Assembly (NCBI RefSeq): GCF_014898055.3
Contig: NW_026555331.1
Location: 102,322,684-102,386,683 of the forward strand
DNA length: 64,000 bases
Direction: 5' to 3'
DNA from: Talpa occidentalis
Lineage: Eukaryota > Chordata > Mammalia > Eulipotyphla > Talpidae
This document shows, piece after piece, positions 1 through 10,500 of this stretch. The notes under the pieces are model-generated. The model worked only from the letters and a program-made list of their open reading frames with translations. It was not told the origin of the DNA and made no database searches. The first letter of the stretch is position 1. Each line of letters starts with the position of its first letter. Both the position numbers and the translations under genes were made by a program.

Positions 1-2284
1 CCATGGGGTGGGATATACACCCTCCCAAGTGTGCCATCTGCAAGCTAACTACATCAGTCTTAGTGTTTAGGGGCTCTCCTTACCCACCAACCCCCAGACT
101 TCAACAGATTTCACCCATCACTGCTACCAACTTCCATCAGCACAGCAGTGCTTTATTTTCTGTCAAGAGACTCCAAATATTTCCAATAGCTAATACATAT
201 ATATAGGTCTAATTCAGGCTTTGCCTACCAAACCCCGACTGACTACAATGACAGTCTTTATCTGCCATAATGTATGCACGCCGATGCACTTAGGAATGTG
301 TCCCTCCTCACCCCCAATCTCTTGGCATGTGAAAAATGTGCCTATTAAGTATCATAATCCTTTTTACTCTGAGTACCTTTTTCCCCTGGAGACCTGCCAG
401 TGCTCTCCACTAATGGCCTATTTTTAAGGGTCCCCTTGAGACTGGAGCTGGCACACAAGCCTTAAACCTAATGTAGCTGAGTCCATTTTAAACACTCCTA
501 ATATGCTCAGAAAGAGGCTCTGTGTGGTGGGCTCCCCTTCCCTGCCTTCTCCGTGTGCCCTAGGGGAGTACTGATTTACAAGATGCCTCTCTAATTCAAG
601 ATGAAGCCGCAACTGCTGTGACATATCTGACCCTGAGCTGATGTTTAACATCCCGGGAGTAACCACGAGCCTTTGACCCACCTGTGAGTCTTCTCTAGAT
701 GAATGTGTGGAGTTTCAGATGCAAAAGGAGAAAAATAGAAGTCAAAGACTGAAAATCTCGAAATTGTAAGAGAAGAATGATAAACACTTTTCTCTTGAAA
801 TATTGTTTTGAATGTGTGATTTTAAGGATGCATTGATCTTGTCAGGCCTCACAAAGAAAACTTCCTTTCCTTTCTTAATTCTGTTCCTGCAGTTCCTTCC
901 AGTCATTAGCTAACGTCAGAGGTATGAGGTCAGATATGTGTACAAGCCCCGAAAAGCACCAGGCTTGACTTTTTCATAAGTGAAAACCATGGCAGTTGGC
1001 AAGATATCAGCGCATGATTTCAGGTAATGATTCCTGCAGTTATACATGATAAAATATTCACCTGGAAAAAGAAAGTCAGAGGTAAAGTCCCCTATAGTGT
1101 TGGACAAACTGATAGAGATCTGGAATTCACCCAGGGGGGTGGTTCTGGATTCATTGTTAAGCTGGTGGTAGGGATTCCTTTTTCTACTTGGCTGTGAATG
1201 TCTAACTCTTGAGATGCCACACAGAAATACTTACAAGAAAAGGGAAAGGATAAAAGGACAAAGAATCAGAGAAAATTTGCTTTCTACATAGAAGCCTTTT
1301 CTATCTTCACACCGTGGGAAAGAGTGAACTCATCAAAAACCCATTTATAGGTAATGTCCGTGAAACCAGGAGCTTCGGGGAATGTCTATTCTGAACAAAG
1401 GCATGAGTGTCAAATCATGATAAATTTTGCAAAAGTTAAGATCAAGGATTTTTAAAAGTTGGAATGCAGTATGTCACATATTAGTTGTTGAACTCATATA
1501 GTCCTATGTAAGATAATTTTTAAAACAAATGCATAAAGACAAATTTCTTTAAAGAGAAGTTATGTAGTTTTGATAGGAATGCACTTTTTTCCTGAAAATT
1601 ACCAGAGTCACACTTATCACTTGTCTGTATCAAGCTTGTAAATGCCTGATCAGTGACAGAAATCAGAGGTGAGTTAATTCAGTACTGTCACCCAACCAGA
1701 CACATTAGTCTTGAGAATTTTTCTCAGGGGATTAAATTCTTACTGTCAACGGATGTAGCAGTCAAAGTGAAATGTGTATTGTCTGTGTGCTTCACCAAAG
1801 GTAGCGAAGGCCCAATAAGAGTTTCAGGAGAGTGGAGGCTGGAGCTAAACATGAAAGGGAGCCAGCACCTGAGCTCCCACAGAAACCCCGTATGCATTAT
1901 TAGGGTTGTCTTCCTTCTCTGGCTCCAGACCATCCAGTGATGCAATTTGGTTTTCCCTTTTGCAATAAAATCCATTTGACCACAAGGCTCTCATTCTGCA
2001 TTTAAAGTGCAAATGCAAGCAAATTAGTCCACTTACCTGCTCTAAAAATCATGATCTAAGGTTGTTGTGCTAATAGCACATGCAAGAAAGTGAGACACAT
2101 TTGACATGTGGAAGCTTCCAGGACTTCCTGGCATTCAGAAGCTGGGAAATAGGCCATGCTGTACTTAATAATCAGTTATGTATAATATGTGTATTACATG
2201 ATGGGTGATATAATATGTTATATATACAATGCTATATAATAATATAATTATCAGGTTATATAACTGAAATAAACATTTTTTTTG
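1..2284. other. Intergenic DNA, no gene recognised
   Basis: No open frame longer than about 95 codons, no splice-consistent exon chain and no young repeat is visible. Around 2160-2270 the sequence becomes very AT-rich, with TATATA runs. It probably contains old, decayed interspersed repeats that I cannot name. Confidence 0.5.
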
Positions 2285-2315
2285 GTGCTTGCTTTGGCAG
2301 CACATATACAAAATT
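2285..2315 (+). pseudogene. RNU6: U6 snRNA 5'-end fragment (retro-pseudogene)
   Basis: The stretch begins GTGCTTGCTTTGGCAGCACA and continues ATATACAAAATT. This is the first ~30 nt of U6 snRNA with two C-to-T changes and one lost base. The match stops there, and the rest of U6, including the ACAGAGA region, is absent. It is therefore a 3'-truncated, non-functional copy, or the 5' piece of a chimeric retrotranscript made by template switching from U6 to another RNA. A run of T lies just upstream. No functional U6 promoter (PSE/TATA) was looked for in detail. Confidence 0.7.
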
Positions 2316-3313
2316 ATTTTTACCAACATTATATTAATTGGGAGGCAGCCTTGTTTGGTGGGAAAGATATAGCTTGGCGTAAAGCAGAGCAGTGTCTTAA
2401 GTCAGGAACTGTTCAGCAAGTGTGGGATCTCAGGAACTGAACACTTGACTCCTCTAAATCCTTTGGCCAATGTGGGTGATAACAGTCAGCTATGAAGAGT
2501 GAAAGAGACACACTATTCAAATTCTTAGTAGAGTAGCTGGTTTGAGGAACACACTTCGAGAACCAGTTACTATCATCTTTTATTTTTAGTTTTCTTAAAT
2601 AGGACATAAACTTTCTATTCATGCTGATGTGCCTTGCTTTATTTTTTATGTCTGCCAGGATTTAAAAATTAAATCCTTGACAAAATCTCCTATCTTGAGT
2701 TATCAATGTTTTTCAAATTTTCTTATGAGTGGAATTTTTTGTCATTACAAATTGTAGCTGGTATAGAAATACGATTGATTGATGTGGGTTTGTTTAATCT
2801 TCTGCAACTCTGACTTTTTCATTTCCTTCCTTTTGCTGTGTTTATTGACTCGCTCAAGAACAGGAGAAACAATGTAACAGCTATATTAACCAAAACCAGG
2901 TACCATCAGAAAACAATTTTATTTTTTCCCACTCTACCTGTTCAACCAGGCTCCTTGGGACTAGTTGCATCCCTGGCCCTGGACCAAGTCTGTGGCAGCC
3001 CCCATGATTCCTTTGGTCCATCTCAGGTGGGAGTGATGTTCTAAGTCCTAAACAATTGTTCTCGCTGGGCCCCCAATCATCAGAACCCACAGATCCCCAA
3101 GTGCCGACACAGGGGAGATATTAGTTTGGGAATTTTTGCATCTTGCAGCCAGGAAGGCTCATGGCAGCTGTGCGTATAGCTCAGACTAAGGCTGTTTACC
3201 ATGGGACATGAGATTTGCAAAATATGCACTTTGACTTATTTTGGTGATTGCTCCAGTCAGACTGATGTGGATTGGCTCAGGGTCAGCCTTACTCTTAAAA
3301 ATCCACTGTTTCT
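2316..3313. other. Intergenic DNA, nothing recognised
   Basis: No coding signal or confidently nameable repeat was seen here. The first part (2316-2470) directly abuts the U6 fragment and could be the partner sequence of a chimeric retrocopy. Confidence 0.4.
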
Positions 3314-3588
3314 GGGCCTCCCTGGTGGCACAAGAGGTTAAGACGCAAGCTATGAAGCTACCCACAGCCACTGCAGCATGAGTTCAAGCCCCAGCCGGCC
3401 AGGGAGCAACCCATATGGCACAGCAGACCTCTCCTGACTTGCCTGCTGCTTCCCTCAGCAGTGTATGCCAGTCAGTCTGCCTGTTCTGCTCCCCACTCTG
3501 TCACTGGTGATCCTCTCACTCCACCCACATCTTGGACCTGTACCCCAGTTCTTGTATGCATAAATAAATCTTTGAGGAAAAAAACCTG
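3314..3588 (+). mobile_element. tRNA-derived SINE (Rhin-1-like), old copy
   Basis: The copy starts GGGCCTCCCTGGTGGCACAA (A-box region). A diverged B box (GAGTTCAAGCCCC), the body motif CAGCAGTGTATG and the TATGCATAAATAAATCTT tail follow. The many substitutions and the 'AAGAGGTTAAG' head place it in the older of the two SINE groups in this window. Confidence 0.85.
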
Positions 3589-4385
3589 GTTATATCTAGT
3601 GCCAACTCCTGTTATCTCGTATAATAGTCAGAATGCTCAATTTTACTTAACACTAACTTGAGGAAAGTGGAGACGATCAGCTTCTCTTGCTTCTTGCCTG
3701 TGCCTGCTGCTTCTCCCCCCGGGTCACCAGAATAACTGGTGACTCCACAGTTGACAGGGTTCAGGTCCAGTAGTAAACAACTGATTAGAACCACGAAAGG
3801 TGGAACTTCAAAGGTGCAGATGTACTCTGGCACTGGTGTCTTTGATGATGGCAATATATAGAATATTGTCTGTAAAAAATAGATAGCTACAGCCTACACT
3901 TCTAAAACTATAATCAATCCGAGAATGTTGACCTGAAGCTGTGAGGCCTTTAGTGGCAGGCAGTACGAATGTCGATATCGCCACCAGCTGGGCACAGAGA
4001 GTAATGCAGCACCTAGAGAAACGGCAATTTTCTGGGATTCAAGTAAGATTAAAAAAAGGTGATCGTGGCTGCACGTATACTGCTTTTTAAAAATAGTCTG
4101 CTAAAAAAGAAGATGAAAGGGAGAGTAGCTAAAATTCCTGTATGCATGTCTAAAATTACTTTCAATTATCAAACCACATTGCCAAAAAATACAAAGAGAG
4201 TAAACAAAAGAAAGAACACAATCCCTCCAACCTAATACTAAAATGTCAGTGCATTTTCTTCTAGTGTTTTCCCTGTAATAACAGTAATAATTAATATTTA
4301 CAGTTAGCAAAGATTAAGCATGCCAAACACTTTTCTACATACTAAAATATTCTCTCAGTGAATGAATGAATAAACGAAATGTGTC
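3589..4385. other. Intergenic DNA, nothing recognised
   Basis: No supported gene or nameable repeat. The short frames present have no recognisable protein features. Confidence 0.4.
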
Positions 4386-4975
4386 TATACTCACAATGGA
4401 ATGTTAACTGGCCTTAAAAAGGAAGGAAATTCTGATACATATATATTTTTAAAGATTTATTTATTTATGTATACAAGAGCTGGGGTACAGGCCAGAGATG
4501 TGGGGGCGGGATGCCTCACCAAAGACAGAGTAAGGAACAGAATAGGAGGATCTACTGAGACACTCCTGAGGGGAGCAGATGAGACAGGAGAGGTCTGCTT
4601 AGCCATGTGGGTTGCTCCCTGGTGGGTTGGGATGGAACTGGTGCTGTGGATTGCTTCATAGTGGCAGTGCTTAACCCCTTGCTCCACCAGGAAGGCCCAA
4701 ATTCTAATACATATTAAAACACAAATGAAACTTGAAAACATTCTGCTAAGTTAAAAAAAAAAAAAACAGACACAAGGGACACATTGAATGATTCAGTTTA
4801 TGATATACCTAAAAGAGGCAAATTCATAGAGACAGAAAATAGAATAGAGATTGCCAGGGACTGGTGGAAAGTGGGGAGAAGAAGCTATTGTTAAATTAGT
4901 TTGAAGTTTCTGTTTGGAAGATGAAGAGAGCACAGATGCTGGGAATGTACTTATGGCACCGAATAGTGCCCTTAA
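4385..4975 (+). mobile_element. Old L1 3' fragment, split by a SINE
   Basis: The text 'acaatggaatgttaactggc' resembles the 'acaatggaatattattcagc' block near the L1 3' end. After the SINE (4443-4698) the L1-like sequence resumes with a 'gacacaagggacac' block and a 'gccagggactgg' block typical of old L1 3' UTRs. Boundaries are approximate. Confidence 0.6.
4443..4698 (-). mobile_element. tRNA-derived SINE (Rhin-1-like), inserted in L1
   Basis: This is a reverse-strand copy, running from AAAGATTTATTTATTTATG at its A-rich tail to CCACCAGGAAGGCCC at its tRNA-like head. It is flanked by a 16-bp target-site duplication, AAATTCTGATACATAT at 4427-4442 and AAATTCTAATACATAT at 4699-4714, with one mismatch. 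The duplication shows that it inserted into a pre-existing L1. Confidence 0.9.
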
Positions 4976-4990
4976 AAATGGTTAGTGATA

Positions 4991-5302
4991 GGGCCTCCCG
5001 GGTGGCGCAGCGGTTGAGCGCTGGGTTGCGAAGCTGCCCACGGCCTCTGCGGTGCCGGTTCGATCCCCGGCTGCTCCCCGGCCACCGGAGGAGGGTCCCA
5101 CATGGCGCGCAGACCTCTCCTGCCGCCCGCTGCTCCCCTCAGCAGTGTACTTCGGTCCTTCTGCCTGTTCTGCTCCCCGCTCTGGCTCTGGTGAATTCTC
5201 TCACCCTCCCGCACTTCTGACTGTACCCAGTGCATGTATAAACAAAACAAAACAAATAAATAAATAAAAAAATACATGCCTCTTAAAAAAAATATTAAAA
5301 AA
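4991..5302 (+). mobile_element. tRNA-derived SINE (Rhin-1-like), young copy
   Basis: A near-consensus young copy with head GGGCCTCCCGGGTGGCGCAG, B box GGTTCGATCCCC, body CAGCAGTGTACTTCGG and a long A-rich tail. The flanking target-site duplication AAAAATGGTTAGTGATA is perfect over 17 bp (4974-4990 and 5303-5319), which points to a recent insertion. Confidence 0.95.
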
Positions 5303-5364
5303 AAAAATGGTTAGTGATAAATGTTATGTTAAATATAAAATTTTTATGTTTAACTACAAAAACA

Positions 5365-5470
5365 TTCTCATTCAAACCTCCTAAAAATCCTGTAAGATGG
5401 GCTATGACTAATAATGGGTTTGAACCAAGGCGATCTGACTACAGACCCCAGGTTTTTTGTCCATATTTTT
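5365..5470 (+). repeat. MIR/L2-type fragment
   Basis: The blocks 'ctcctaaaaatcctgtaaga' and 'gggtttgaaccaaggc' resemble the middle and end of MIR3/L2-related consensus (TCCTCACAACAACCCT... GGATTCGAACCCAGG). Old and degraded. Confidence 0.5.
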
Positions 5471-5577
5471 AAAATATATAGCAGTATGACACTCCAACTA
5501 CACATCACCTGGCTTCAACAATTATACCTGCCTGTCATGTTCCTGTCATGTCAATTCAGTCCTTGACCATCCTTCCT

Positions 5578-5745
5578 AGACCAGGAATGGACAAATGCTT
5601 TCTGGAAAAGGCCGAATAGTAAATATCACAAACTTTTCAGGCCACAACAACTCAAGTTGCCATAGTAACTAGAAAGCAGACTTAGACAACATATAAATGA
5701 ACAAGCATGACTACGTTGCAATAAAAATTTATCTACAAAAAAATA
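5578..5745 (+). mobile_element. hAT-type non-autonomous DNA transposon remnant
   Basis: The blocks 'tggacaaatgctttctggaa', 'aggccgaatagtaaatatca' and 'ttttcaggccacaacaactc' match a common mammalian hAT-Charlie-class element that begins CAGGGGTCGGCAAACTTTTTC. The exact subfamily name is not certain. Confidence 0.6.
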
Positions 5746-5809
5746 AAAGAATGTTTGTTTCATCTGTTCCAGAAACTACTCCCTGCCCTCCTGCCATGCC
5801 CCTGGGGTA

Positions 5810-6545
5810 TTTTAATGCAAATCTCCCATGTCATGTCATTTAATCTGCAACTATCTTAGTGTATGTAAATATATCAGTATATAGCTCTAAAATAATTTAA
5901 AAGATATCCCACCACTGAATTACACAAAAAAAATCCAACAATTTCTTACTATCTAAGTATTCAGCTACTGTTCACATTTTTCCAATTGCCTTATAAATGT
6001 TTAAGTGTGTTTAGGACCCAAATAAAGTCCACACATTGCGGTTGGTTGATATACTTCTAAGATTTGCAGCAATAAGTTCCCTGTCCATCTTATTTTGTTG
6101 ATGTTCTCACATGATATGTGTCATTTGTCCTGTGCAGCCTGCAGAATCATTGCCTATGTTGCTTTGTCGCCTGTATTTCCTGCAAACTGGTGGTTAAATT
6201 TGGAGGTGTCACCAGTGTCAACATCTATAGTTTTGGCAAGAAGTCATAGGAGTGCTCTGTATTCCCATGGGGAGGCACAGAGTACCCAGATTTCTGTTTC
6301 CTCTGTTGGGATATTAGCTGCCATTGACAATTATTGTCCAAATTCCATTAATTTACTAAGGATTGGGAAATGACATTTCCTTTTCATCTATGAGTTGGAA
6401 TATGATCATGAAGAAAAACTTTATCATCAACTTGTGGTTCCTGAGGTACAGTGTGTGCAGGAAGCGTAGGACGAACACTTGATAATTTCCCTGATTTAAC
6501 AGTTTTCAGAAAACGGTGGCAGTGAGTTTGTCCTTTTGTTTTAAC
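5810..6545 (-). mobile_element. Probable old L1 fragment
   Basis: The block around 'aataaagtccacacattgcg' followed by 'gttggttgatatacttctaa' resembles an old L1M segment in reverse orientation, as do the later 'gaagtcataggagtgctctg' and 'tccattaatttactaaggat' blocks. No open frame is preserved. Boundaries are approximate. Confidence 0.45.
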
Positions 6546-7032
6546 AGATTTTCTTTTATTTAAATTTATTTATTTTCTTACATTGTTGTACATTTTTGGA
6601 CAGTATTTGATTTCTCCCCCCAGGTGTAGTCCCTGTAATTCTTCCACCGCCATAGTAGTATCTGTGACCGATCACTACAGTCCCTTGTGCTCTTCCCTCC
6701 CCTGTTTTGACTCCTCTACCTACTCCTACCTTGCGGTATGCCTCAGATCTGTGGTCAGCTTGCCATTTTCTTTATTCTGACCCTTTGTTTGCTTTCCCTA
6801 TATTCCACATATAAGTGAAACCACTCAATATTTATCTTTTTCCTTCTGGCTTATTTCGGCTAGCATAATCCCCTCCAGTTCCATCCATGTCGCTGCAAAT
6901 AGCATGAGGTTATCCTTTTTGATCACTCAGTAGTATTCTATTGTGTATATATATATCACATCTTCTTGATCCATCCATTTGGGGACATTTAGATTGTTTC
7001 CGTATCTTTGCTATTGTAAATAGTGTTGCAAT
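6545..7032 (-). mobile_element. L1 3'-end fragment
   Basis: On the plus strand it reads as the reverse complement of an L1 3' end. It has the 'ttccatccatgtcgctgcaa' block and the 'tagtattctattgtgtatat' block, the complements of the conserved ORF2-end text TTGCAGCAACATGGATGGA and ATATACCATGGAATA. It is 5'-truncated and interrupted at its far end by the SINE at 7048. Confidence 0.85.
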
Positions 7033-7047
7033 GAGTTTGTTGGTCTT

Positions 7048-7323
7048 TTTTTTTTAAAGATTTATTTATTTATTTATTTATTTGTGCAAGAACTGGCCAC
7101 AGGTGTGGGGGGGTGAGGGGTTAGAGGATTTCACCAGAGATAGAGTTGCACACAGAATAGGCAGATTAACTGAAATACACTACTGAGGGAAGCAGCGGGC
7201 AAGTCAGGAGAGGTCTGCTGTGCCATGTCGGCAGCTCCCTGGCTGGGGATCAAACTTGTGCTGCAGTGGCTGTGGATAGTTTCATAGGTTGCGTCTTAAC
7301 CCCTTGCCCCACCAGGGAGGTCC
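7048..7323 (-). mobile_element. tRNA-derived SINE (Rhin-1-like)
   Basis: Reverse-strand copy with poly-T, (ATTT)n and the AAAGATTTATTT tail at the left and CCACCAGGGAGGTCC head at the right. The target-site duplication is GAGTTTGTTGGTCTT (7033-7047) against GAGTCTGTTGGTCTT (7324-7338), one mismatch in 15 bp. Confidence 0.9.
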
Positions 7324-7394
7324 GAGTCTGTTGGTCTTAATTTCATTTTGAACACAGGCATTTAAACACATCTGATGTATTTCAATCACATCAA

Positions 7395-7835
7395 ATTCGA
7401 TTCAGCCTGTGACTGTGTTATATTACATGTTAAAGAGGTGTTAAGACTGCAGATAGAATTTGGGTTGCTGACAGACGACCTTACAGTAGAGAGATACCTG
7501 GCTGGAACCAATGTACTCATAAGGATTCTTAAATGTAGAAGTGGCAGGCAAAAGAATCTTTCTATGTGATGACTTTACCACTGCTGCTTTGAAGATAGAG
7601 GAAAGTGGTCATGAGTCAAGGGATGCAAGCAGCTGCCAGAAGTTAAGAAGGGCAAAGAAACAGATTTTCCTCTAAAACTTCCAAAAAAGAATGCAGACAT
7701 ACATTTTGATTTTAACTGAGTGCTGTGGATATTGTACTTCTGACTTATAGTACTATGTTTTGCATTGTTTCAAATCACTAAATTGTGGTAATTTGTTACA
7801 GCAGCAATTAAAAACAAATATTATCATCCTTATTG
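7395..7835 (+). mobile_element. MaLR solitary LTR (MLT1-type)
   Basis: A long ungapped resemblance to MLT1 LTRs: 'ttaagactgcagatagaatt', 'tgctgacagacgacctt', 'tttgaagatagaggaaagtg', 'gtcatgagtcaagggatgc' and the 3' end 'gtggtaatttgttacagcag'. There is no internal retroviral sequence, so it is a solitary LTR, old and inactive. Confidence 0.85.
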
Positions 7836-8103
7836 ATTTCATATTGACCCGTCTTGCCTTGTGGTTAGTGTTATCCCTTTCAAATTGACTTCCAAGTCCT
7901 TGAGAGTGTTTGCTTCCTGGTATGACAAGATGTCCCAGGCCCATCTACTACTGGTAAACTCTTAGAATCTGACTTCTATCTCAACTTCTCTTGTTCTCTT
8001 GAATATCACTAATGATTTTTAATTGAAAAAAAAAGTTCTTATCATTTTTGTCTTATCTACAGCATCTGACACCATTCCTTCCATTTTCAAAAGACATCCA
8101 CCT

Positions 8104-8370
8104 TTGGTCTCCCTAGTGCTGCAAGGGGTTAAGCACAGCCCTGGGAAGCTGTCTGCAGCCTCTGCAGCACGAGTTCGATCTCCGGCTTGCCAGGGAGCTA
8201 CCCACATGTCGCAGCAGACCTCTCCCGACTCGCCTGCTGCTCCCCTCAGCAGTGTATTTCAATTTGCCTGTTCTGTTCCCCACTCTATCTGGTGAATCTT
8301 CTCACCTCCTGCACCCCTGGCCTGTACCCCAGTTCTTGTAGGCATAAATAAATAAATCTTAAAAAAATTA
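8104..8370 (+). mobile_element. tRNA-derived SINE (Rhin-1-like), old group
   Basis: Head 'ggtctccctagtgctgcaag', B box GAGTTCGATCTCC, body CAGCAGTGTATTTC and tail TAGGCATAAATAAATAAATC. Target-site duplication AAAAGACATCCA at 8089-8100 and 8371-8382 (12 bp, identical). Confidence 0.92.
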
Positions 8371-8676
8371 AAAAGACATCCATCCTCCCCCATGACATCA
8401 CCATAGAACCCTATTCCATTGCCCCTCTAGGGTCTACTTCCCAACCTCCTAAGGCTGTCCTCAGACTTTATTTCTTCTTTCTCTACAATTCCTCATTTAT
8501 CCTGTCTATACAAGAATCCCCGCATGCCAGTAGTTCCTACACCTGCCTCTCTCTCCTTCATCTTTACTGAGGTCACCTCAGGGACTCATCCAACTGCTCG
8601 CTGTTAGTTGCCACCTGTACAAACAGCCTGACCCTCAAGTTCATGGCAAAACTTCACTTCCATTGGCTGCTGCTTC

Positions 8677-8941
8677 TTTTTTTTAAAGATTTATTTATTT
8701 ATGCATACAAGAGATAGGGCACAGGCCAGAGATGCAGGGTTGGCGGGGGAGGATCCACCACAGACAGAGCGGGGAACAGAACAGGCAGATTGACTGAAAT
8801 TCACTGCAGCGGGCAAGCCAGGAGAGGTCTGCGGCGCCATGTACGTTGCTCCCTGGCCAGCCATGGGATAGAACTTGGCTGCAGAGGCTGCGGATAGCTT
8901 CATAGTGCGGTGCTTAATCCCTTGCACCACCAGGGAGGCCC
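8677..8941 (-). mobile_element. tRNA-derived SINE (Rhin-1-like), old group
   Basis: Reverse-strand copy with TTTAAAGATTTATTTATTTA at the left and CACCACCAGGGAGGCCC at the right. The flanks repeat 'tccattggct' (8658 and 8942 regions), a probable short target-site duplication. Confidence 0.9.
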
Positions 8942-10185
8942 TCCATTGGCTTCTAACTCTTCCCTTTTTCTCTCGAACACTCATATTCAAACTCTGGATG
9001 CTATCTTAAATTTATCTTGTTCTGCGATCCTCCTAAAATAAGACCTGATTGCCACCGAATACTTATTCATAATATTTTCCCTTTTTTTCTGTCACAAGAA
9101 ATAAAGATTTTAAAAAGGTTTTATCCTTGAGTGCTCCCTTTATGAACACAGACCCCCACGCTGAGCCAAGTAACCATCAGATCTAGAGCCCAGTTGCGTG
9201 GTCTCCCGCTCAGACAGAATGGGAGTCTTCCATGGAATAACAACACTGAATTTTTGCTAAGATTCCCTGTTCACTAAGAAAGCTTACATGGTGCCTGCCA
9301 ATGTTTCTTCAGCCTTTCTTTCTATGCTCCCATGCCTGATGAACCTTCTTGCAATTTGCTTAGAAATTTTAATAAATTCAATCTGGAGACTGGCAAACTT
9401 TGCAGGCACATAAATCACAAAATTAACTGAGAGAGGTGTCTGTTGAACAAGATGTAGCTCTAGTTAGGAGAGCGTTATGTGTCTCTGTTTAATACTCGGG
9501 ATAACCTTTAAGAAATGTCACTTGAAAAATAACTACTAGTACATGTGCTGTAATGCAAGACGCGGCGACGGTGGCCTGTGCGTCCCTATGGCTTAGCGCC
9601 CTCTTGTGTCCACTACTAGTCAGGCACAGCAGTTCGCCGTGATCTGCCAAGCCTTTTACTAACTGAGCTAACTGACCACTCTAAAAGTACCTGTTATTTT
9701 ATGGCATGTGTCTGAATTTGTCTGCCAGTTTTTGTTTTTGAAAGGATCTGTCACTCTGGGAATCACATGTACACGCAGCTCTAGGAAAAACAGAGAAGAA
9801 CATAAAATTCTTTAGTGCATAAAAATTCTTTAGAACATAAAAATCCTTTTCCCTTTCACCCTATTCTCTAACACTTTCAGCATTTATTGACTCCAAAGAT
9901 CCCATAGCATTTTTGATCCTCTAACTTGTTACTATATCTAAATTTATAATTTTGTAATTTGTTATGCTCCCAAGAAATACTTTCATATACACCACCACAT
10001 GTTGTTTAGATGTGTAGATGGAACCACAGAGAACTTAACCAGTTGCATCAGGTAATAGAGGCACCAGGGGACATAGGGGTGGGATGAAGTGGAAACTGGA
10101 AGTTCCATTTTTCTGTGACCCTCTAAATAATGCCCTGTGTTTTGGGGAGTCTGGAAAATGACTTACCTGAGGTGATGGAATAATA
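8942..10185. other. Intergenic DNA with a GC/CpG-rich patch
   Basis: No gene is visible. Around 9558-9640 the composition switches abruptly to CpG-containing sequence (cgcggcgacgg) within AT-rich surroundings. That patch carries the CTCF-type motif annotated separately and a tRNA-A-box-like block on the minus strand. Confidence 0.4.
9595..9609 (-). promoter_or_regulatory. Candidate CTCF binding motif
   Basis: On the minus strand the text is ACACAAGAGGGCGCT, which agrees at about 13 of 15 positions with the CTCF core consensus CCASYAGRKGGCRSY, including the invariant GGGCGC block. It lies in a CpG-rich patch in the intergenic interval downstream of CYCS. Occupancy cannot be seen from sequence. 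Confidence 0.55.
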
Positions 10186-10189
10186 ATGG

Positions 10190-10370
10190 ACTTTGACAGC
10201 TGTGGTCTTTAAATCTCCATTCCTTTCTTACCAGTTGGGCAAACTTGGACAAGTTATTTAACCTTCTTGAATTAGAATTTATAATACAGTAATAATACCT
10301 ACCTCGCAAGGCTTTTAGAAGGACTAAATAAGACAATGTATTCAACATATTAATAGTATGCAAAATACAT
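10190..10370 (+). repeat. MIR element
   Basis: Contains the MIR core and 3' blocks in order: 'cagttgggcaaacttggaca', 'agttatttaaccttcttga' and 'aataatacctacctcgcaag', followed by 'gactaaataagacaatgta'. Old and diverged. Confidence 0.8.
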
Positions 10371-10500
10371 ATATTTTAAAATTCATGTTAAATTGAAACA
10401 TGAGACAAATATACTAAAACACCAACTAGGAACTGTATGAAATTGCTTTGATTTTAAAGAAAAATCAATTTTTAATTTTGTTAAAAAATGTTTAAATAGT

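Noticed and set aside
4991..5302. tRNA gene calls inside SINEs (A and B boxes present)
   Set aside because: The tRNA-like heads do not fold into a full cloverleaf, occur in many copies and are followed by SINE body and tail.
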